Part shown: in pieces, positions 36,131-45,829 of the stretch | Layout of the letters: each line of letters begins with the position of its first letter | How positions within the stretch are numbered: position 1 is the stretch's first letter | From: Polaribacter glomeratus | GTDB taxonomy: Bacteria; Bacteroidota; Bacteroidia; Flavobacteriales; Flavobacteriaceae | Length of the DNA: 64,000 nt | Assembly: GCF_002954665.1 (NCBI RefSeq) | Contig: NZ_MSCM01000001.1 | Coordinates: forward strand, 2,323,893 to 2,387,892 | Direction: 5' to 3' | The notes under the pieces: generated by a model | The model's input: the letters and a program-made list of their open reading frames with translations, nothing else | Database searches by the model: none | Told to the model about the DNA's origin: nothing | Program-made: the position numbers and the translations under genes

Positions 36131-36799
36131 AATATAGAAAATCAATCCAAATTTTAAGATTTGCGTATTGATGTTTTCGCCATTAATGGTTGCATTTTCA
36201 AAAACAGGAGTTAAGCTATAAAAAAGATACGCGTTAAACTCTGTATAACCCGCGGAAAATGTTAAACCATATTGTAATTTTCGATATGCAGAAACATTTT
36301 TATACTTAAAATCTGTGGCATTTTCTGTAAACTGAAAAGTGTTAGATACATTATATAAAAATTTTACACCTGTGTAAATTCGCCAAAAATCATATTTTTT
36401 AGCGTTCGAGGTTCTCCATCTAATTTCTAAAGGAAACTCTAAATTATGAGATTTAAAGACATTAGAACTCGTATTTGCTGATGTATCAAAAAATGTATTA
36501 TTATTTATTTCTGATACTTTTAATTCGTGGTTAAAAAAATCGTAGCCATAACCAACTCCGGCTGCAAATGAAATAGTCCCTTTTTCATTAAGAATAAAAT
36601 CTTTTAAAAAACCTATTGAGAATGCGTAAGAAAATCTGCTTCTTGTAATACTTGAAGGCTGATTACTAAATTGTGCATAGGTAATAGCTGCATAAATTTG
36701 ATCATCGGCATAGCTATCGCCCAACTCTAAAGAATCTTTTTGCGAGTAAATAAGAGTTGTAAAGAGTGCTAAAAAGCAAGAAAAAATTAATTTATTCAT
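36125..36799 (-). CDS. PorT-like outer-membrane beta-barrel protein
   Basis: A 224-residue protein with a signal peptide (MNKLIFSCFLALFTTLIYSQ) and the repeating amphipathic strands of an 8-stranded barrel; the chain ends in FGLIFYIL with an aromatic near the C-terminus. It belongs to the general outer-membrane beta-barrel (PorT-like) class of Bacteroidota but lacks the hallmark RRLHYG block of true PorT at 6556-7254. Function is unknown. It is not operonic with the sugar transporter downstream of its promoter region, judged by the 114-base gap. Confidence 0.75.
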   Translation of the reverse strand: MNKLIFSCFLALFTTLIYSQKDSLELGDSYADDQIYAAITYAQFSNQPSSITRSRFSYAFSIGFLKDFILNEKGTISFAAGVGYGYDFFNHELKVSEINNNTFFDTSANTSSNVFKSHNLEFPLEIRWRTSNAKKYDFWRIYTGVKFLYNVSNTFQFTENATDFKYKNVSAYRKLQYGLTFSAGYTEFNAYLFYSLTPVFENATINGENINTQILKFGLIFYIL

Positions 36800-36913
36800 A
36801 TTTATTTAAAGGAATATAAATATACGCTATTTCAACATTCATTCTTTAAAGTTGCTTCTAAAATGAAAAAGTAACTTTTTTATCAATCAAAAAACAATCA
36901 AGTTTGCATCACT

Positions 36914-38461
36914 TTAATAATCTTTAACCAACTCCCTTTCTAACTCTTCCAGAGATTTCCCCTTTGTTTCCGGTACTATCTTTAACATCACAAAAAAGCC
37001 AATTACAGCAACTGCACCAAACAAAAAGAAAGTTAATGCATTTCCTAAATTAGAGATTTCCCACGGAAAAACTAATTGTACAATCGAACTTATTAAAGAA
37101 TTTATAAAAGCAATAACGCCAATAGCGATTCCTCTATACTTTATTGGATATAATTCTGATAACAACACCCACATTACAGGACCTAATGAAAATGCAAAAC
37201 ATGCGATAAAACCTAAAATTCCTATTAAAACTAGATTTGCATTTATATTTGTGGCAGCCTCTAAAATTTCGCCATCGTTTTTACTATAAACTTGATTTCC
37301 TAAAACAGCTTTTATTTCGTTTTTAAAATCAAGATCATTCTCATAAATTTTATCTGCAAGGGGTACTAATTTCTGAGATTCTGCAAACTCAAATTGATTA
37401 ATTTTTTCGATGGATAATTGATAGGTCGCATTATTAAAACTATATGCACACAACAATAAACTTACTGCAATACCTGCTGTACCAATTAATAACAAAGGTC
37501 TCCTGCCCATTCTATCAATTAAATAGATTGCAAGAAAAGTAAAAATTACAGAAATAGTACTTAATAAAACTCCTGATGAAAAAGCAGCATCTGTACCAAT
37601 ACCAGTTTGCTTAAAGATAGATGTTGCATAAAAATAGACTGCGTTAATACCTGTAATTTGCTGAAGAATACCAACAACTAAACCAATAACTAAAATAAAA
37701 CGCAAGGACGGTTTTAATAAATCTTTTATTTTTAAATCTGATTTATTTTTATCAGCGTGTATATTCTTTTCTATGGATGCAATTTCTACGCGCCCCCTTT
37801 CTACACCGTGAATCTGGTTTAAAACTTTTTCTGCTTCTTCATAGTTTTTTTTTAGGTACAACCAACGCGGACTTTTTGGTACAAAGAATAATAAAACAAA
37901 ATAAAACAATGCAGGAATTAACTCTACACCCAACATCCATCTCCAGACGGTTTCATCGGTTAAAAATGTACTATCGGCTGTATTGTATTTATTAAAAAAG
38001 TAGTTGCTTAAAAATGCTGCAAAGAAACCAAAAACGATATTAAGTTGTTGTAATGAAACTAACTTACCTCTGTTTTCTGCTGTGGAAATCTCTGCAATAT
38101 AAATTGGTGCTAACACCAAAGCAGCTCCAAATGCCAAACCACCAATCATTCTTGCGATATAAAGCATTTCATAAGAAGGTGCAATTGCAGACAATAAAGC
38201 TGAAATTGCATAAAGGAAAGCTACAAAAATGAGTGTTTTTTTTCTACCAATAATATCACTTATCCTTCCTGAAAATAACATCGCAAACATCGCCGCAAAA
38301 GAAGGTGCGCTTACCACCCATCCAGATTGAATTTCAGTTAAATTAAATTGAGGCCCCGCAAAAGACATTACACCAGAAATGATCCCTGCATCAAAACCAA
38401 AAAGAAATCCTCCTAATGCTACTATAAAACTTATAAAAATGGTGTACGCCTTATTATTCAT
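36914..38461 (-). CDS. sugar:proton symporter (MFS sugar porter family)
   Basis: A 515-residue, 12-helix transporter of the inner membrane. Hallmarks: DAGIISG in TM1, GRISDIIGRKKTL after TM2, the paired DRMGRRPLLLIG after TM8, and PETKGKSLEELE at the C-terminus (PETKG signature). A long insert between TM9 and TM10 (about residues 345-405) is larger than in E. coli XylE/GalP but common in Bacteroidota homologues. The sugar cannot be deduced. The 29-codon small ORF at 38491-38580 stands immediately upstream on the same strand. Confidence 0.92.
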   Translation of the reverse strand: MNNKAYTIFISFIVALGGFLFGFDAGIISGVMSFAGPQFNLTEIQSGWVVSAPSFAAMFAMLFSGRISDIIGRKKTLIFVAFLYAISALLSAIAPSYEMLYIARMIGGLAFGAALVLAPIYIAEISTAENRGKLVSLQQLNIVFGFFAAFLSNYFFNKYNTADSTFLTDETVWRWMLGVELIPALFYFVLLFFVPKSPRWLYLKKNYEEAEKVLNQIHGVERGRVEIASIEKNIHADKNKSDLKIKDLLKPSLRFILVIGLVVGILQQITGINAVYFYATSIFKQTGIGTDAAFSSGVLLSTISVIFTFLAIYLIDRMGRRPLLLIGTAGIAVSLLLCAYSFNNATYQLSIEKINQFEFAESQKLVPLADKIYENDLDFKNEIKAVLGNQVYSKNDGEILEAATNINANLVLIGILGFIACFAFSLGPVMWVLLSELYPIKYRGIAIGVIAFINSLISSIVQLVFPWEISNLGNALTFFLFGAVAVIGFFVMLKIVPETKGKSLEELERELVKDY

Positions 38462-38490
38462 TATAAATATTGAATTTTAAAAAAGTAAAT

Positions 38491-38580
38491 TTAGTAAATT
38501 ATTGTTTGCATTGCACGCGTTGCTATTTCTAAAAGTGTTTCACTTTCACCAACTATTAATTTATACATAATATAGCGCAT
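38491..38580 (-). CDS. possible 29-residue small protein or leader peptide upstream of the sugar porter
   Basis: ATG at 38580 opens a 29-codon frame ending TAA at 38491-38493; an alternative ATG lies at 38568. The peptide reads IVGESETLLEIATRAMQTI in its centre, a balanced composition unlike translated AT-rich spacer. The frame stays open upstream for about 20 more codons, through the terminator hairpin. It ends 29 bases before the transporter start. It may be a leader peptide, a microprotein or a gene relic. Confidence 0.35.
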   Translation of the reverse strand: MRYIMYKLIVGESETLLEIATRAMQTIIY

Positions 38581-38583
38581 CAA

Positions 38584-38613
38584 AAAAGAGTAACTATTTC
38601 TAATTACTCTTTT
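38584..38613 (-). terminator. terminator of the copper cluster
   Basis: Perfect 10-bp stem AAAAGAGTAA / TTACTCTTTT with a 10-base loop and T run on the minus strand, 82 bases after the last copper gene. Confidence 0.75.
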
Positions 38614-38695
38614 AAAGTTTAAAATAAAATCAAAATATTAATATCTATTTATAAAAAAAATCGGATATCTAAATTTTGTGCTTTTGTAATTTGTC

Positions 38696-39103
38696 CTATT
38701 TAACAATCATATTCATATTCATGGAATGACTGTATTTGCAACATCCTGGCAAATTTTTATATGCTTCTTCGTTTCCTGGTACATTTTCTGTATCATAACC
38801 AGACGCTGCAATTGCAGTGTGAATTGCCATTATATCCGTTTTGCTTTCATCAAAAGAAACATCAATTTTCTTTTCATCTACACTCCACGTTGCATTAGAA
38901 ACGCCTTCAACCGCATTTGCTGCTTTTTCAATTGTGCTTTTACACATGCCGCAATTACCTCTTACTCCAAAAGAAACAGCTGTCATTGCCATGTCTTTAG
39001 ACATCTCTGTAGTTTCTGTTTTTGTTTCATTTTTTGCTTCATTTTTACAGCTTGTAAACGCTATAGCAGCAATTACTGCTAAACTTAAAATTACTTTTTT
39101 CAT
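38696..39103 (-). CDS. secreted HMA-domain copper-binding lipoprotein
   Basis: A 135-residue protein started at ATG 39103 (MKKVILSLAVIAAIAFTSC), which gives a lipoprotein signal with Cys19; the longer frame to 39211 reads through into cusB in another frame. The mature part is Lys/Glu-rich, then an HMA domain with GNCGMCKSTIEKA (CxxC metal-binding loop), and ends in CCKYSHSMNMNM, a Cys/His/Met tail that could bind copper. As the last gene of the cluster it is probably a periplasmic or surface copper buffer. Metal specificity is inferred from context. Confidence 0.88.
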   Translation of the reverse strand: MKKVILSLAVIAAIAFTSCKNEAKNETKTETTEMSKDMAMTAVSFGVRGNCGMCKSTIEKAANAVEGVSNATWSVDEKKIDVSFDESKTDIMAIHTAIAASGYDTENVPGNEEAYKNLPGCCKYSHSMNMNMIVK

Positions 39104-39120
39104 TGTTTTAAATTTAATTG

Positions 39121-40896
39121 TTAGTACTCTATTACTTGTTTTACTTCTCCGCAAGTTAGCATTGCATCGCCAAAATACGGATTGATTACCTTTTCTTCTG
39201 TACTCAACCAATACGCGCCTTTATTAGCATCAGCCATAGGGCAAAATTGATGATAAACCTTTTCATTAATTCCAAATACCTCTAAAGCATTCGCTAAATT
39301 TGATGATAAATGCTTAAAATGATTTCTTTGCGCTTTAATGTTTGATGTGTTTGAAATTGAACTTGCCGCCGTTTTTATTTCATTTTCTAAAGACATCCAA
39401 TGAGTATGAACATCTTTATTTTCTAATAGTTTCATATCAACTTTAGACAAATTATCTAAAAGTTTTTTTGATGCTGCTATTCCTTTTTTTGAATCCTCTT
39501 TTACCAAAGCGTCTTTTAATTTAATATATTCATTAAAAACTGCTTTTAATTGATTCTGAAAATCCTTTGAAACGCTCATTCTTTCATTCATATTCAAATG
39601 ATTCTCATTTTTTACAGAAGTCGTTTCATTCATTCCTAGATGGCCTTCGTGACCTGTAGTCGTTTTTCCGCCATCTCTGTTCATCATCGACTTTTTACCT
39701 TGCAATTGCGCAGCAGCATCCACCGTAAATGTACCATTTGTTACAATTTCATCACCAGCATTTAATCCTTCTACTATTTCATAAAAATCACCAACTTTAT
39801 TTCCTAAAGTAACTTCAAGCATTTTAAAAATAGGCTCCTTCGGATTTACTTTCAAATACACTACAGAGCGTTTTCCTGTCCATAAAACTGCTGAAGCCGG
39901 AACCGTTAAAACCTGCTCTTTGCTCGAAGTAATTCCTTTAATATTTCCTTCAACAAACATCCCTGGTTTTAAAAAACCTGCTGTATTATTAAGTACCACT
40001 CTCAATTTTACAGTTCGTGTTTTTGTGTCTAAAACAGGATCAATAAAAGCTACTGTTGCCTTAAATTCTTTATCAACATAGGCCTTAGAAGTGATGGAAA
40101 TTTCCTGACCTTTTTTAAATAATTCAATTTGATTTTCATACACATCAAAATTAGCCCAAACGGTATTTAAATTCGCAATTTTAAGCAAAGCCTGACCTTG
40201 TTTAATTGATTCGCCTTGTGCTACTAATTTTTCTGATACAGTACCTGAAACTGTTGCATAAACAGGAAAATTTTCTTTTACTTTTCCGGATGTTTCAATC
40301 TGCTGAATCTGATTTTCAGAAAGTTTCCAGATTTTTAGTTTATTACGCACCGCTTTGTACAATGCAGGTTGCGATTCTTTTAAAGACACTGCAGTAATTA
40401 ATTCTTGTTGGGCAGCATATAATTCGGGCGAATAAATAGTTGCCAACAATTGGCCTTTACGTATTTCTTCACCCGTAAAACTAACATTTAATTGCTCAAT
40501 TCTTCCAGAAAAATAACTCACTTGAACCGTATTTGCTTCTTCATTTGGCACAATCTTACCAGACAACTTCATCGCTGAATTTTCAATTTTACCCTCACCA
40601 ACCATAGAAGTTTCAATATTTGCCAAGGCCATTGCATTTTTAGTGAGCTTAAATTGATCTGCCATTAATCCGTCTGCACTCGTTTCTGCAGGAATTAAAT
40701 CCATACCACAAATTGGGCAATCGCCTGCTTCTGGTTGCATAATCTGCGGATGCATAGAACACGTCCACATTTTATTAGTTTCTGACATTTCAGCGTGATT
40801 ATGTGCTATTTTTTCTTCGGATGAATTCCCAAAAAGAATCCAACCTAAAAACAAACCAGCTATTAACATTCCTGAATACATTAAATATTTTTTCAT
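39121..40896 (-). CDS. cusB: CusB-like periplasmic adaptor with HMBD and DUF3347 domains
   Basis: A 591-residue membrane-fusion protein linking the CusA pump to TolC. Order: N-terminal membrane anchor (about 5-22); a heavy-metal-binding motif WTCSMHP...[12 protein letters not shown] at 44-69; the HlyD-like hairpin and lipoyl/barrel domains (about 100-400); a His/Met linker; and a DUF3347 domain at 442-591 with YHQFCPM, YWLS and NPYFGDAMLTCG. The last unit is homologous to the separate protein at 45884-46390. Classical E. coli CusB lacks both extra domains. A mini-ORF with an HMA-like start lies immediately upstream. Confidence 0.93.
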   Translation of the reverse strand: MKKYLMYSGMLIAGLFLGWILFGNSSEEKIAHNHAEMSETNKMWTCSMHPQIMQPEAGDCPICGMDLIPAETSADGLMADQFKLTKNAMALANIETSMVGEGKIENSAMKLSGKIVPNEEANTVQVSYFSGRIEQLNVSFTGEEIRKGQLLATIYSPELYAAQQELITAVSLKESQPALYKAVRNKLKIWKLSENQIQQIETSGKVKENFPVYATVSGTVSEKLVAQGESIKQGQALLKIANLNTVWANFDVYENQIELFKKGQEISITSKAYVDKEFKATVAFIDPVLDTKTRTVKLRVVLNNTAGFLKPGMFVEGNIKGITSSKEQVLTVPASAVLWTGKRSVVYLKVNPKEPIFKMLEVTLGNKVGDFYEIVEGLNAGDEIVTNGTFTVDAAAQLQGKKSMMNRDGGKTTTGHEGHLGMNETTSVKNENHLNMNERMSVSKDFQNQLKAVFNEYIKLKDALVKEDSKKGIAASKKLLDNLSKVDMKLLENKDVHTHWMSLENEIKTAASSISNTSNIKAQRNHFKHLSSNLANALEVFGINEKVYHQFCPMADANKGAYWLSTEEKVINPYFGDAMLTCGEVKQVIEY

Positions 40897-40915
40897 TTTA
40901 CTCTATTTTTTATTT

Positions 40916-40975
40916 TTAATGATTTTCTTCCGAAGCGCAATCCATTTTTGATATTTTGAATACTGTTTTTTGCAT
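40916..40975 (-). pseudogene. 19-codon HMA-like mini-ORF upstream of cusB
   Basis: The frame encodes MQKTVFKISKMDCASEENH and then stops (TAA 40916-40918), 19 bases before the cusB start. It matches the N-terminus expected of a small HMA-type metal-binding protein (FKI..MDC.SEEN, where relatives continue for 60 or more residues); the body of the protein is missing. It is either a truncated gene or a leader peptide whose Cys, Met and His might sense metal. Both readings are inference. Confidence 0.45.
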
Positions 40976-40984
40976 TTATTTTCT

Positions 40985-43288
40985 TTAATAGTTTAAAGTT
41001 GCTCCAAAACCAATTCCCATATCGCTGTCGTAATGGGTTGTAATTCCGATATTCCGAGTAACAATATACTTAAATCCTGTCATATATTCTTTGTCGGTAT
41101 TTGCCATAAACGCCCATCTTACTCTGGGCGAAATAGGAATATCCTCACGCATTAACTGAAATCGCACATTCCCGTCTGTAAATACTTCTCCTTGCAATTT
41201 TACAAGCATTGGTAGCGTGTATTCTGCTCCCAAACTCAAAACTGCCCTTTGGTCTTTGGTGTTTGTTTGTCCGAATACATTTTTTTCAACTGCGCCATTT
41301 TGTTTTCGATATCGCCAATCAAAACCAACAAATGGCATCAACCATTGGTTTTTGCCAATATATCTACCAATATGCGTTTCGGTTTCATAACCATGTTCGT
41401 CATGATAGCCCAAACGCCATTCTGTTCCAAAACTCCAACGTGTATTTTGCAACATTACTTGTCCGTCGTTTCCATTGGTTGCAACGTTATTTTCTGCCAT
41501 TAAATGAAGTTGGTTACTTTCTGACTGTAACTTTTTGTAGGCCCATTTTTTGTTTGGTAAATACGGATTTGGTGCCTGATTTTCATAAGAAAAAACGCGA
41601 TTCATTCCAGCCATCATATGGTATAAAATATGACAATGAAAAAACCAATCGCCTTCAACATTTGCTAAAAACTCTATGGTATCTGTTTCCATTGGCATAA
41701 TATCCAGTACATTTTTAAGTGGTGCAAATTCGCCTTGACCGTTTAAAACTCTAAAATCGTGTCCATGCAGGTGCATTGGGTGTCGCATCATTGAATTATT
41801 GTAAATCGTAATCCGCACATTTTCACCTTTTTTAATGAGGATTTTATCCGTTTCCGAAAGCACTTTATTATCCATACTCCAAACATACCGATTCATATTT
41901 CCTGTTAGTTCAAAACGCAATTCTCTAACTGGTGCATCTTTGGGTAATGTTGTTGGTTGTGGTGCTTTTAACATTGCATAATTTAAAGTAACAATCCCTT
42001 CTGATGTATTTATTGTTTGATCCATCTTCATTCCATCCATTTTCATCTCAGGCTTCGAAGCTATCGTATCTTTGGTTGCATTCATAGAATGATTGGAGTG
42101 CTCCATTTTATCGTCCATTTTCATTCCATCCATTCCTGACATCCCAGAAATTTCTGGATACATTATCGTATTCATATCCATTTGTTGCAAAGACATTTCC
42201 ATTCCCATATCATTCATACTTCCGTCCATATTCATCATGTCGTTCATCATCTTCATTCCTTCAAAATACATGAGCTTTGGCATTTTAGGCATCGACTTAA
42301 TTTTGCCACTTCCTAAATAAAGAGAAGCCGATTTTGTGCGATCTTCCGGAGTTACCAAAAATTCGTATGCTGTATCTTTTTTCGGAATTGTAACCACAAC
42401 ATCATAGGTTTCTGATACTCCAATAATTAATCGATCAACCTCTACAGGTTCAACATCATTTCCATCATTTGCAACCACAGTCATTTTTCCTCCGGCATAA
42501 TTCAACCAAAAATAAGAAGATGCTCCACCATTTGAAATACGCAAACGAACTTTATCACCAACTTTAAATTGTGGTAATTGACTTTCATTTTTTCCGTTGA
42601 TTAAAAACTTATCATAATAGACATCACTAACATCCATCGCCAACATACGTTTCCATTCGCTGCCTAATTTCGTTTTAAAATGTCCTGTTTTTATAGCTTC
42701 TGAATAACTTTGAACAGTACCTTTTTTAATGGCTGCCCAATCGTTTGCATTGTGCAACATACGATGTACATTTTCAGGTTTTATATCTGTCCATTCGCTT
42801 AAAAGAACAGGAACTTCTGGTAAATCGTCAATCCCTCTTCTAAAAGTTGGATCGTCTTTTTTCTTTAATAAAACCAGTGAGCCATACATTCCAATTTGTT
42901 CTTGCAAACCACTATGACTGTGATACCAATGTGTTCCGCTTTGAATTATAGGAAAACGGTACGTAAATGTTTCGTTCGGCTCAATTGGCATTTGCGTTAA
43001 ATAAGGAACGCCATCATATTTATTAGGCAGAAAAAGGCCGTGCCAATGCAAAGAAGTACTTTCTTTTAACTTATTATGAACTACAATTTCAGCAATGTCA
43101 CCTTCTGTAAAAGTTAAGGTTGGCATTGGAATTTGTCCGTTTACGGCAATCGCTCTTTTTTCTTTACCAGAAAAATTAACAATCGTATCGGTAACGGTTA
43201 AATTATATCGAACTACATTTTGGCCAAATACCATATGAGCAGACAATATACCTACATAAACTATACACCATTTTATGTGTTTATTCAT
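40985..43288 (-). CDS. multicopper oxidase (CopA/PcoA type) fused to a CopB-like barrel domain
   Basis: A 767-residue secreted protein (signal MNKHIKWCIVYVGILSAHMVFG). Residues ~25-570 are a three-cupredoxin copper oxidase: HWHGL at 81-85, HWYHSHSG at 120-127, HPMHLHGH at 503-510 and HCHILYHMMAGM at 551-562. Between cupredoxins lies a Met-rich stretch (333-422, 26 Met in 90 residues), as in copper-tolerant oxidases that take up Cu(I). Residues ~585-767 resemble CopB/PcoB: HLMAENN, GYHDEHGYETETHIG, IPISPRVRWAF and a terminal aromatic. In Proteobacteria CopA and CopB are separate proteins. It would oxidise Cu(I) to Cu(II). Confidence 0.92.
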   Translation of the reverse strand: MNKHIKWCIVYVGILSAHMVFGQNVVRYNLTVTDTIVNFSGKEKRAIAVNGQIPMPTLTFTEGDIAEIVVHNKLKESTSLHWHGLFLPNKYDGVPYLTQMPIEPNETFTYRFPIIQSGTHWYHSHSGLQEQIGMYGSLVLLKKKDDPTFRRGIDDLPEVPVLLSEWTDIKPENVHRMLHNANDWAAIKKGTVQSYSEAIKTGHFKTKLGSEWKRMLAMDVSDVYYDKFLINGKNESQLPQFKVGDKVRLRISNGGASSYFWLNYAGGKMTVVANDGNDVEPVEVDRLIIGVSETYDVVVTIPKKDTAYEFLVTPEDRTKSASLYLGSGKIKSMPKMPKLMYFEGMKMMNDMMNMDGSMNDMGMEMSLQQMDMNTIMYPEISGMSGMDGMKMDDKMEHSNHSMNATKDTIASKPEMKMDGMKMDQTINTSEGIVTLNYAMLKAPQPTTLPKDAPVRELRFELTGNMNRYVWSMDNKVLSETDKILIKKGENVRITIYNNSMMRHPMHLHGHDFRVLNGQGEFAPLKNVLDIMPMETDTIEFLANVEGDWFFHCHILYHMMAGMNRVFSYENQAPNPYLPNKKWAYKKLQSESNQLHLMAENNVATNGNDGQVMLQNTRWSFGTEWRLGYHDEHGYETETHIGRYIGKNQWLMPFVGFDWRYRKQNGAVEKNVFGQTNTKDQRAVLSLGAEYTLPMLVKLQGEVFTDGNVRFQLMREDIPISPRVRWAFMANTDKEYMTGFKYIVTRNIGITTHYDSDMGIGFGATLNY

Positions 43289-43292
43289 TTTA

Positions 43293-45785
43293 CTATAGTT
43301 TAATATTTCTTAATCTTAGTGCGTTTACAATCACAGAAACCGAACTAAAACTCATTGCTAATGCAGCAATCATTGGCGAAAGCAGCAACCCAAATATTGG
43401 ATACAAAACACCTGCTGCAATGGGCACGCCCAATACATTATATACAAATGCAAAAAATAAGTTCTGTTTTATGTTCTTAACTACACCATGACTCAATTTT
43501 TTAGCTTTTACAATACCCAGTAAATCGCCTTTCACTAAAGTTATGGATGCACTTTCAATGGCTACATCTGTTCCTGTTCCCATGGCAATACCAACATCGG
43601 CTTGCGCTAAAGCGGGTGCATCATTAATTCCATCTCCTGCCATGGCAACAACTCTGCCTTCTTCCTGTAGCTTTTTAATTTCATTCAATTTATCTTCTGG
43701 TAAACATTCTGCTTTGTAATGTTTTAGGTTTAATTGCTCAGCAACCGATTTTGCAGTATTCTTATTATCCCCGGTTAACATAATTACCTCAACACCGTTG
43801 TCTTGTAGTTCTTTAATCGCTTTTAAACTGGTTGCTTTTATCGCATCAAAAATAGTAACATATCCAACTGCTTCGTTATCAACTGTGATGTATGAAACCG
43901 TTTTACCATGCTCTTGCTCCGCTTTTACTTTACTTGCTAAACTTTCAGAAATATCGATGGCGAATTGTTCTAATAATTTTGCATTACCTAAAGCTATTTT
44001 TTTATTTTCAACAGTACCAATAACTCCTTTTCCTGCAACTGCTTCAAAATCATCAACTTTAGTAATTAAAACATTTTTTGATTTCCCATAGTTTACAATT
44101 GCTTCCGCTAACGGATGTTCACTATACTGATTTAAAGAGGCAATATATTTAAGTAAACTATTTTCTTCTATTTCATTTACTGATATTACTTTTTCTACGG
44201 ATGGTTTTCCTTCTGTAATCGTTCCTGTTTTATCAACAATTAGCGTATCCACTTTATTCATTTTCTCTAAAGCTTCTGCATTTTTAATTAAAACACCAGA
44301 TTGTGCACCTCTACCAACACCAACCATTACAGACATTGGCGTTGCTAAACCTAAAGCACACGGACACGCAATAATTAATACTGCAATTGCATTTACAAAC
44401 GCAAAAACATAGGCTGGTTCTGGACCAAATAGTGCCCAAACTATAAATGTTATAACAGAAACTAAAAACACCGTAGGCACAAAGTATTTAGCAATTCTAT
44501 CCGCTAATTTTTGAATAGGTGCTTTTGATCGGCTTGCCGTATTTACCATATGAATAATTTGAGAAAGCAAAGTTTCTGACCCTACTTTTTCGGCTTTCAT
44601 CACAAATGATTTTGTTCCATTTATGGTTCCTGAACTCACGTTATCATCAATGTTTTTATCAACAGGAATGGGCTCTCCCGTAATCATAGATTCATCGATG
44701 CTACTATGACCTTCTACGATACTTCCATCCACAGGAATTTTTTCTCCTGGTTTTACACGTAATAAGTTTCCTTTTTCAATTTTATCAATGGCAATTACTT
44801 TGTCCTCACCGTCGGTAACTAACGTAGCTGTTGCCGGCACTAATTTTAGTAATTCTTTTATAGCGCCACTTGTTTGACTGTGTGCTCTTGCTTCTAATAA
44901 TTGTCCTAACAACACTAAAGTAAGAATAACCGTTGTTGCTTCAAAATAAACAAATACGTTGCCATCCGCAGTTTTAAAATCTGCTGGAAACACTTCTGGA
45001 AATAACATTGCAAACACACTAAAAATCCACGCGATTCCCGAACCAATTCCGATTAGGGTAAACATATTTAGATTCATCGTTTTTAAGGATGTCCAAGCAC
45101 GTTTAAAAAACATCCAAGTTGCGAAAAACACCACAGGAATTGACAATACAAATTGAACCCAATTCCAGTTTTTCTGGGCTAAAATGTCATATAATGGATT
45201 GTTTTCAATCATCTCAGACATTGCTAAGAGAAATATTGGAACCGTAAAAGCAACCGCAATCCAAAACTTTTTTAATAGTTTTTTATAGGTTTTATCTTCT
45301 TCGGATGTACCTGCTTCTAACGGAATTAAATCCATTCCGCAAATAGGGCAAGCACCTGGCTCATCTTTTAAAACCTCTGGATGCATCGGACATGTAAACT
45401 GATTGCTAGAAGAAGAAATGCTTCTTTCTTCGATTAAATCCATTCCGCAAACTTTACAATCACCTGCTTTATTATAGGTTTTTTCGCCTTCGCAATGCAT
45501 CGGACAATAAAATGTTCCCGTTCCTTTGCCTTTAGGTTTCTCTTTTTTCTCTTCTTTAATAAGAGGATGTTCTCCTGATTTATGAATACTATAACTAGCT
45601 CCATCATCTTTTAGCGCCTCTTGAAATTTTTCTATAGCAATATGTACTTCCATTTCTAGGATTGCTTCTGCCTTTTCTAAATTAACCTCAACTTTAGAAA
45701 CACCTTCCACTTTAGAGAGTATTTCTTCAACGTGACCTCTACATCCGTTGCAAGTCATTCCGTGTATGTGATAGGTATGTTTCAT
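43293..45785 (-). CDS. copA: Cu(I)-exporting P1B-type ATPase with HMA and two HMBD motifs
   Basis: An 830-residue inner-membrane pump that expels Cu(I)/Ag(I) using ATP. Order: HMA domain with MTCNGC (10-15); two heavy-metal-binding motifs, FYCPMH...CKVCGMDL (92-117) and FTCPMHP...CPICGMDL (130-153); membrane helices; TGEP 369-372; CPC in TM6 at 474-476; phosphorylated Asp518 in [19 protein letters not shown] 717-724. TM7/TM8 carry YN (782-783) and MxxSS (811-815), the Cu(I)-specific signature. The oxidase gene starts four bases downstream. Confidence 0.96.
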   Translation of the reverse strand: MKHTYHIHGMTCNGCRGHVEEILSKVEGVSKVEVNLEKAEAILEMEVHIAIEKFQEALKDDGASYSIHKSGEHPLIKEEKKEKPKGKGTGTFYCPMHCEGEKTYNKAGDCKVCGMDLIEERSISSSSNQFTCPMHPEVLKDEPGACPICGMDLIPLEAGTSEEDKTYKKLLKKFWIAVAFTVPIFLLAMSEMIENNPLYDILAQKNWNWVQFVLSIPVVFFATWMFFKRAWTSLKTMNLNMFTLIGIGSGIAWIFSVFAMLFPEVFPADFKTADGNVFVYFEATTVILTLVLLGQLLEARAHSQTSGAIKELLKLVPATATLVTDGEDKVIAIDKIEKGNLLRVKPGEKIPVDGSIVEGHSSIDESMITGEPIPVDKNIDDNVSSGTINGTKSFVMKAEKVGSETLLSQIIHMVNTASRSKAPIQKLADRIAKYFVPTVFLVSVITFIVWALFGPEPAYVFAFVNAIAVLIIACPCALGLATPMSVMVGVGRGAQSGVLIKNAEALEKMNKVDTLIVDKTGTITEGKPSVEKVISVNEIEENSLLKYIASLNQYSEHPLAEAIVNYGKSKNVLITKVDDFEAVAGKGVIGTVENKKIALGNAKLLEQFAIDISESLASKVKAEQEHGKTVSYITVDNEAVGYVTIFDAIKATSLKAIKELQDNGVEVIMLTGDNKNTAKSVAEQLNLKHYKAECLPEDKLNEIKKLQEEGRVVAMAGDGINDAPALAQADVGIAMGTGTDVAIESASITLVKGDLLGIVKAKKLSHGVVKNIKQNLFFAFVYNVLGVPIAAGVLYPIFGLLLSPMIAALAMSFSSVSVIVNALRLRNIKL

Positions 45786-45829
45786 TGTATTTAAAATTAA
45801 TTATTTTTAATTGCTGATAGATTACCTGT

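Noticed and set aside
38690-38697. TTGTCCTA as a second copy of the inverted-repeat end found at 57 kb
   Set aside because: Only eight bases with one mismatch, overlapping a stop codon; flanks do not match.
39104-39211. N-terminal extension of the HMA lipoprotein
   Set aside because: It reads the end of cusB in another frame; ATG 39103 gives a proper lipoprotein signal.
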